The notes below the pieces were generated by a model that saw only the letters and a list, made by a program, of their open reading frames with translations, was not told the origin of the DNA and searched no databases. Shown here piece after piece: positions 59,775 to 64,000 of a stretch of 64,000 nt of DNA. The DNA comes from Kribbella kalugense. GTDB lineage: Bacteria; Actinomycetota; Actinomycetes; Propionibacteriales; Kribbellaceae. The stretch spans positions 186,001 through 250,000 of the forward strand of contig NZ_SODF01000001.1 of the NCBI RefSeq assembly GCF_004365875.1, written 5' to 3'. The translations under genes and the position numbers were made by a program. Numbering within the stretch: the stretch's first letter is position 1; the number at the start of each line of letters is the position of its first letter.

Positions 59775-62252
59775 ATGTCCAGATCCCGCCTCGCGATGAC
59801 CGCGATCCTCGCGCTCCTCCTGGCCCTCCTCACCAGACTCCCGGCCGCCGCCGTGACAACCTACGAAGCCGAATCAGCTGCCCTGTCGGGCGGCGCCACT
59901 CCCGAAACCGAACATCCCGGCTACACCGGCTCGGCGTACGTCGGGGGATACATCGACGGGAACAAGGGGAACGCGGCAACGACCTTCACGGTCAGCTCCG
60001 CGACCGCAGGTGACGGGACCGCCGTCCTGCGCTACGCCAACGGCACCGGCGTCACGATGACGCTCTCGCTGTACGTCGGCGGCTCCAAGCTCCGGCAGAT
60101 CAGTCTGCCCGCGACCGCGAACTGGGACTCCTGGGGGACCGCAACCGAGGCCGTCCCGTTGGTTGCCGGGAGCAACACGATCGCGTACAAGTTCGACAGC
60201 ACCGACTCGGGCAACGTGAACCTGGACAATCTGGTGGTTGGCCAGGCGGTGGGGGAGGCACCTGCCGGCGCTCTGGAGCGTGGCTTCGTGTCCGGTGGCG
60301 CGTCGGTTGCCGCGTCGATCGCGGGCTTCACCGGCGGTGGATACGTCGCCGGCTTCACCGCGGTCGGCAGCCGGGTGATCCGGACCGTCAACGTCGCGAC
60401 CGCCGGGAACGGCACTCTGAACCTTCGCTACCGCAACGACACCGGCAGCACCAAGACCCTCAGCCTGTACTTGAACGGAATCAAGACGGGACAGGTCTCG
60501 CTCCCTGCGAACAGCGACTGGACGACGGTGCAGCAGACGGCGCAGTTGCGTGCGGGGTTGAACCTCATCGACTACCAGTACGACGCTGGCGACTCCGGCA
60601 ACGTGGCCCTGGACGAGCTGACGGTCGACGGCTCGACAGCCCTCGCCGACCGCGGTGCGACCGTCCCGTACGCGGAGTACGAGGCGGAGAACGGAAGCAC
60701 CAACGGCGTCGTACTCAGCCCGGACCGCACCTACCGGACCGTCCCGTCCGAGTCGTCCGGGCGTCGCGCCGTACGACTGGACAACGCCGGCAAGTACGTC
60801 GACTTCACCCTGACCAAACCGACGAACTCGCTCGTCGTCCGCTACTCGATCCCCGACAACGCGGCCGGCACCGGCATCACCGCACCGCTCGGCGTGTACG
60901 TTGGCGGCTCGAAGGTCAAGGACCTCACGCTCACGTCGACGTACAGCTGGGTCTACGGCAGCTACCCGTTCCCGAACGATCCGTCGTTGGGTGGTGGCCA
61001 CCGCTTCTACGACGAGGTCCGCACCACCCTGCCGAGCTACGCCGCCGGCACCACGCTCCGGCTGCAGAACGACACCTCCACCCCGATCACGGTCGACCTG
61101 ATCGACACCGAGGTCGTCGCTCCGGCGTACTCGACGCCGGCCAACTCGGTCGACGTCACGTCGTACGGCGCGGTGTCGGGATCTGGCGATGACACCTCGG
61201 CGTTCAACTCTGCCATCAGCGCGGCGAAGTCGGCCGGCAAGACCCTCTGGGTGCCGGCCGGGACCTTCGACCTGACCGCGCGCCTCAACATCGACAACGT
61301 GACGATTCGTGGCGCCGGCATGTGGTACACCACGATCCGCGGCAACGCCGGCCGCGGCGGGTTCTTTGCCGGCGGCAACAACGTCCAGCTCGCCGACTTC
61401 ACCTTCGCCGGCGATGTCAGGTATCGCGATCCCGACAGTACGGTGACCACCGACTCGGCGATCGAGGGCAACTTCGGGACCGGATCGCTGATTCAGAACG
61501 TGTGGATCGAGCACGCGAAGACCGGCATCTGGGCCAACAGCGGCACCGACGGCCTGTACGTCGTCGGCGTCCGGGTCCGGGACACGTTCGCCGACGGCCT
61601 GAATCTGAACACGTTCAGCGGCGACGGCAGCCCGGTCCGCAACAGCCGGGTCGACCAGAGCGTCTTCCGGAACACCGGCGACGACGCGATGGCGATGTGG
61701 TCCTTCAACAGTTCGGTCGCCAACTGCGCGTTCACCTTCAACACCGCGGCGCTGCCGACACTCGCGAACACGGCCGCGATCTACGGCGGTGACAGCAACC
61801 GGATCGAGGACAACCTGCTGTCCGACACCGTCTACACGGCTTCCGGAATCACCCTCAGCACCTGGCACTCGGCCCAGCCGTTCAGCGGCAACACCGTCGT
61901 CCAGCGCAACACCGTCACCAGAGCCGGCGGCTTCAACACCGACTGGAACAGCAGCCAAGGCGGCCTCTGGGTGTACGCCGAGGCGCGGGAGATCACCGCG
62001 CCGATCCTGATCAAGGACGTCGACATCATCGACAGCACGTATCAGGGCATCCTGATGAGCTGGCAGAAGAACGTCACCAACATCACCTTCGACCACGTCA
62101 AGGTCCAGAACACCGGCACCTACGGCATCGACCTCCAGGTCCCCGGCAGCGGCACGTTCAACTACGTCACCGTCTCCGGAACCCCCTCCGGAGGCCTCAG
62201 CAACACCCAAGGCTTCACCCTCACCCGAGGCCCCGGCAACTCCGGCTTCTGA
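59775..62252 (+). CDS. Secreted GH87-like alpha-1,3-glucanase with tandem CBM35-like modules
   Basis: This 825-residue secreted protein has a signal peptide (about 1-26). Two CBM35/CBM6-like jelly rolls follow (about 29-155 and 165-290), each ending in LDNLVV or LDELTV after SGNV. A third such region (296-450) opens AEYEAENGSTNGVVLS and parallels the N-terminus of the protein at 50306. The beta-helix (458-820) keeps GAGMWYTTIRG, VWIEHAKTGIW and ADGLNL (Asp607), then NTGDDAMAMW (Asp636 and Asp637). The gap between the Asp residues is 6 longer than in its sibling. Its position after the permease genes ties it to the GH13/ABC operon. Confidence 0.75.
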   Translation: MSRSRLAMTAILALLLALLTRLPAAAVTTYEAESAALSGGATPETEHPGYTGSAYVGGYIDGNKGNAATTFTVSSATAGDGTAVLRYANGTGVTMTLSLYVGGSKLRQISLPATANWDSWGTATEAVPLVAGSNTIAYKFDSTDSGNVNLDNLVVGQAVGEAPAGALERGFVSGGASVAASIAGFTGGGYVAGFTAVGSRVIRTVNVATAGNGTLNLRYRNDTGSTKTLSLYLNGIKTGQVSLPANSDWTTVQQTAQLRAGLNLIDYQYDAGDSGNVALDELTVDGSTALADRGATVPYAEYEAENGSTNGVVLSPDRTYRTVPSESSGRRAVRLDNAGKYVDFTLTKPTNSLVVRYSIPDNAAGTGITAPLGVYVGGSKVKDLTLTSTYSWVYGSYPFPNDPSLGGGHRFYDEVRTTLPSYAAGTTLRLQNDTSTPITVDLIDTEVVAPAYSTPANSVDVTSYGAVSGSGDDTSAFNSAISAAKSAGKTLWVPAGTFDLTARLNIDNVTIRGAGMWYTTIRGNAGRGGFFAGGNNVQLADFTFAGDVRYRDPDSTVTTDSAIEGNFGTGSLIQNVWIEHAKTGIWANSGTDGLYVVGVRVRDTFADGLNLNTFSGDGSPVRNSRVDQSVFRNTGDDAMAMWSFNSSVANCAFTFNTAALPTLANTAAIYGGDSNRIEDNLLSDTVYTASGITLSTWHSAQPFSGNTVVQRNTVTRAGGFNTDWNSSQGGLWVYAEAREITAPILIKDVDIIDSTYQGILMSWQKNVTNITFDHVKVQNTGTYGIDLQVPGSGTFNYVTVSGTPSGGLSNTQGFTLTRGPGNSGF

Positions 62253-62260
62253 CGTCTGCA

Positions 62261-62301
62261 TCAGGGTAGTAGGACAAGCAGCCCTCGTCCTACTACCCTG
62301 A
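62261..62301 (+). terminator. Perfect hairpin after the second glucanase
   Basis: TCAGGGTAGTAGGAC pairs perfectly with GTCCTACTACCCTGA (15 bp) around an 11-base loop, 8 bases after the glucanase stop. It also sits 24 bases before the next gene, so it could double as an operator of that regulator. Confidence 0.8.
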
Positions 62302-62324
62302 GCGATGGGACCGGAAGGGGAGCG

Positions 62325-63275
62325 ATGCTGCGGATTCGGTTTACTGAGGCCGACCTTGCGCGGGTGCGGGTCGCGAGTGGACCGCATCCGATGTGGGAGT
62401 CGGTGCTGAGCATCAACAGCCTGCAGTATCACAGCCTGCCGAGCCGGTACTGGGGCTGGCGGGACGCGGTGGGGGAGCATCGGGACACGTTGCGCGCGGC
62501 GTACTCCATCGTGCCCGCGTCCGGGAACTTCGCAGATTTTCTTACCCCGTCGGCGCCGGCGACGGACATCGATGAACAGTTCGATGCGATCCGGCGTGTG
62601 CCGCGTGACGTCGTGCGGCGTGATCTGGCTCGGACGTACCCGGCCTCCGTTCCGACTCCGGAGTGGGCCGTTCGCCTGTACGACGGTGGTCGGCTCGAGC
62701 CGGTCGTTGACAGCTTGCAGCAGTACCACGAGACCGCTGTACGCCCGGTCTGGGACGCGATCCAATGTGACGTCGAGCAGGCGCGGCATCGCTTGATCGC
62801 GTTGCTTCTAAACTCCGGTGTCGAGGGGATGCTCACTCATCTGCACACGTCGATCCGCTGGCGTGCTCCGATCCTCGAGGCCGACTATCTGACTGACCAG
62901 ACGCTGGACCTCGGCGGCCGCGGGCTGACCGTCGTACCGTCGTACTTCTGCTTCGGCGCTCCGGTGACGTTCATCGACGGGGACCTGCCGCCGACGCTGG
63001 TCCTGCCGATCCAGCCGGACGACGAGCCCGTCGGCGACCTCGACGCACTCGTGCGGCTGCTTGGTCCCACTCGTGCGAACGTCCTGGCCTGCCTCGAGAG
63101 CGGCGCGTCGACCAGCGAGCTCGCGACCCGCCTCGGCGTCTCGCCGGGCTCGATCAGCCAGCACGCGAAGGTCCTCCGCAGCACCGGCCTGATCACCACG
63201 ACACGGTTCGGCCACTCGGTCCACCACGCGCTGACGCCCCTCGGGCGAGCGGTCTTGCGGCGGGAGGACGGATGA
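62325..63275 (+). CDS. DUF5937/ArsR-like winged-helix regulator
   Basis: This 316-residue protein has the same plan as the regulator at 44.3-45.3 kb. It has an N-terminal MLRIRFTEADLARVRVASGP and a long middle region of unknown function containing HTSIRWRAPILEADYLT. The C-terminal winged helix is STSELATRLGVSPGSISQHA and KVLRSTGLITTTRFGHSVHH. AAGGGGAG lies 4 bases before the ATG. Its stop overlaps the PASTA lipoprotein start as ATGA. Its target is unknown. Confidence 0.75.
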   Translation: MLRIRFTEADLARVRVASGPHPMWESVLSINSLQYHSLPSRYWGWRDAVGEHRDTLRAAYSIVPASGNFADFLTPSAPATDIDEQFDAIRRVPRDVVRRDLARTYPASVPTPEWAVRLYDGGRLEPVVDSLQQYHETAVRPVWDAIQCDVEQARHRLIALLLNSGVEGMLTHLHTSIRWRAPILEADYLTDQTLDLGGRGLTVVPSYFCFGAPVTFIDGDLPPTLVLPIQPDDEPVGDLDALVRLLGPTRANVLACLESGASTSELATRLGVSPGSISQHAKVLRSTGLITTTRFGHSVHHALTPLGRAVLRREDG

Positions 63276-63649
63276 CAGCCCGACGGTGGGTTGGTCTGGT
63301 CAGTGGGTTGCTGTTTCTGCTGGTGGCCTGTGGAACTTCGGGTACGCCGGGCTCCGTCGTCACGGTCACGGCGACAACCGTGACGACGGTGACCGCCGCG
63401 CCCTCAAGCGCTCAGCCTTCGGTTCAGTCCGGGGTCGTGCCGAATGTGGTGGGCATGAACCATCAGCTGGCTCAGGACACGATGCAGGCGGCGGGCTTCT
63501 ACAACCTGGCCGAAGAGGACGCCACCGGGCAAGGACGGCTGCTGATCAACGACCGCAACTGGGTCGTCGTCACCCAAACGCCTGCCGGCGGCACCCACGC
63601 GGCGCCCGACACCAAGATCACCCTCCGCTCCAAGAAGATCGGTGAGTAG
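63272..63649 (+). CDS. Lipoprotein with one PASTA domain
   Basis: This 125-residue exported lipoprotein has the signal WVGLVSGLLFLLVAC (Cys20), a Thr/Ser/Val-rich linker (about 25-52) and one PASTA domain. VPNVVGMNHQLAQDTMQAAG starts that domain and QTPAGGTHAAPDTKITLRSK ends it. PASTA domains bind peptidoglycan fragments or beta-lactams. Single-domain lipoproteins of this kind are common in actinobacteria and lack a defined role. It is coupled to the regulator upstream by an ATGA overlap. Confidence 0.85.
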   Translation: MTARRWVGLVSGLLFLLVACGTSGTPGSVVTVTATTVTTVTAAPSSAQPSVQSGVVPNVVGMNHQLAQDTMQAAGFYNLAEEDATGQGRLLINDRNWVVVTQTPAGGTHAAPDTKITLRSKKIGE

Positions 63650-63652
63650 GAG

Positions 63653-64000
63653 TCAGAACTCGATTTCGACCTGGGTTCCGGCTGGGTCGCCCGGATGGTG
63701 TAGCCACAGGATGCCGTCGTTGTACTGGTGGCTTGTGTTGACGGTTGTCGGCTCAGCGGGAAGCCGGATTGCGGTGGTGACCTGCACCCCGCGCGGCGCC
63801 TCGCAGCTGAAGCGGATCCCGTTCTGGTCGCGTTCCCAGTTCACGACTCGACCGGCGGACGCCAGCAGCGCCTCGTCGTCGTACGAGAGGTCGCGGAGCC
63901 ATGTCAGCTGACCTGGACCCAGCTCGCGCCGACGGACGATGCCCAGTTGCGGATCGAGCAAGTCGAGGTAGTTGCCCTCGACAACGTGCGAGCCGCCGGT
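63653..64000 (-). CDS. Partial CDS, C-terminal 115 residues, function unknown
   Basis: The minus-strand frame is open to the right edge of the window and ends at 63653 after 115 residues. It reads GGSHVVEGNYLDLLDPQLGI, later WERDQNGIRFSCEAPRGVQV and LHHPGDPAGTQVEIEF. The style (beta-rich, Trp/His-containing, closing with EIEF) suggests the last beta-sandwich of a larger enzyme such as a glycoside hydrolase. I cannot name the family. The TTG at 63961 is probably not a real start since the frame continues upstream. Confidence 0.6.
   Translation of the reverse strand, partial: TGGSHVVEGNYLDLLDPQLGIVRRRELGPGQLTWLRDLSYDDEALLASAGRVVNWERDQNGIRFSCEAPRGVQVTTAIRLPAEPTTVNTSHQYNDGILWLHHPGDPAGTQVEIEF

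Noticed and set aside
59874..62789. A 971-codon antisense frame across the second glucanase
   Set aside because: Low-complexity Val/Asp/Arg/Gly sequence caused by third-position GC bias opposite a real gene; no domain motif.

Overview
The window is high-GC actinobacterial DNA. It has GTG/TTG starts, ATGA/GTGA four-base gene overlaps, Lipoprotein_15, GAF-ANTAR and F420-type proteins, and many solute-binding lipoproteins. Gene content and codon style resemble Kribbella or a related Propionibacteriales soil genus. That placement is an inference; no rRNA or tRNA gene was recognised.

Layout. (1) 1-12.9 kb: a catabolic island. A GntR/FCD regulator (minus) faces a tightly coupled operon (plus): family-5 solute-binding lipoprotein, two DppB/DppC-type permeases, two DppD/DppF-type ATPases, FAA hydrolase, two-domain VOC dioxygenase-like protein, tandem SnoaL-like protein and a flavin aromatic hydroxylase. 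This is an uptake plus ring-hydroxylation, ring-cleavage and C-C hydrolysis set. An EthD-like gene and a TetR gene follow, sharing a double palindromic operator. (2) 12.9-17.9 kb: gene remnants (alpha/beta hydrolase and GntR pieces), a Yx(FWY)xxD lipoprotein, a GAF-ANTAR protein, a MerR-type regulator, csbD behind a SigB-like promoter, an APH-type kinase and an IclR regulator. (3) 18-26 kb: an IclR-linked operon with a sugar-type ABC importer lacking its ATPase, a Rieske protein and a phthalate-dioxygenase-reductase-like protein without a visible oxygenase, two ACMSD-type amidohydrolases (the first frameshifted) and a mandelate-racemase-family enzyme. (4) 26-31 kb: znuABC with a Zur-box-like site, back to back with a cobalamin riboswitch and cbtB-cbtA-(2Fe-2S) protein.

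(5) 31-49 kb: mixed accessory genes. They include a rifampicin monooxygenase, an orphan nuoH, two RibD-type reductases, TetR, Rrf2, MarR and MocR regulators, EamA, MFS and TSUP transporters, an aquaporin, an F420-type oxidoreductase, several C-terminal gene scraps and a frameshifted quinone-reductase-like gene. (6) 50-62.3 kb: a coherent alpha-glucan locus. Two large secreted proteins with a GH87-like (alpha-1,3-glucanase) core flank a LacI regulator, a GH13 alpha-glucosidase and a sugar ABC importer. The model is extracellular cleavage of alpha-1,3-glucan (for example fungal wall glucan), import of oligosaccharides and intracellular hydrolysis, with LacI control at a palindrome over the GH13 promoter. 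(7) 62.3-64 kb: a DUF5937/ArsR-like regulator, a PASTA lipoprotein and the 3' end of an unidentified gene.

All functional calls come from reading motifs and remembered family features. No database search was possible.
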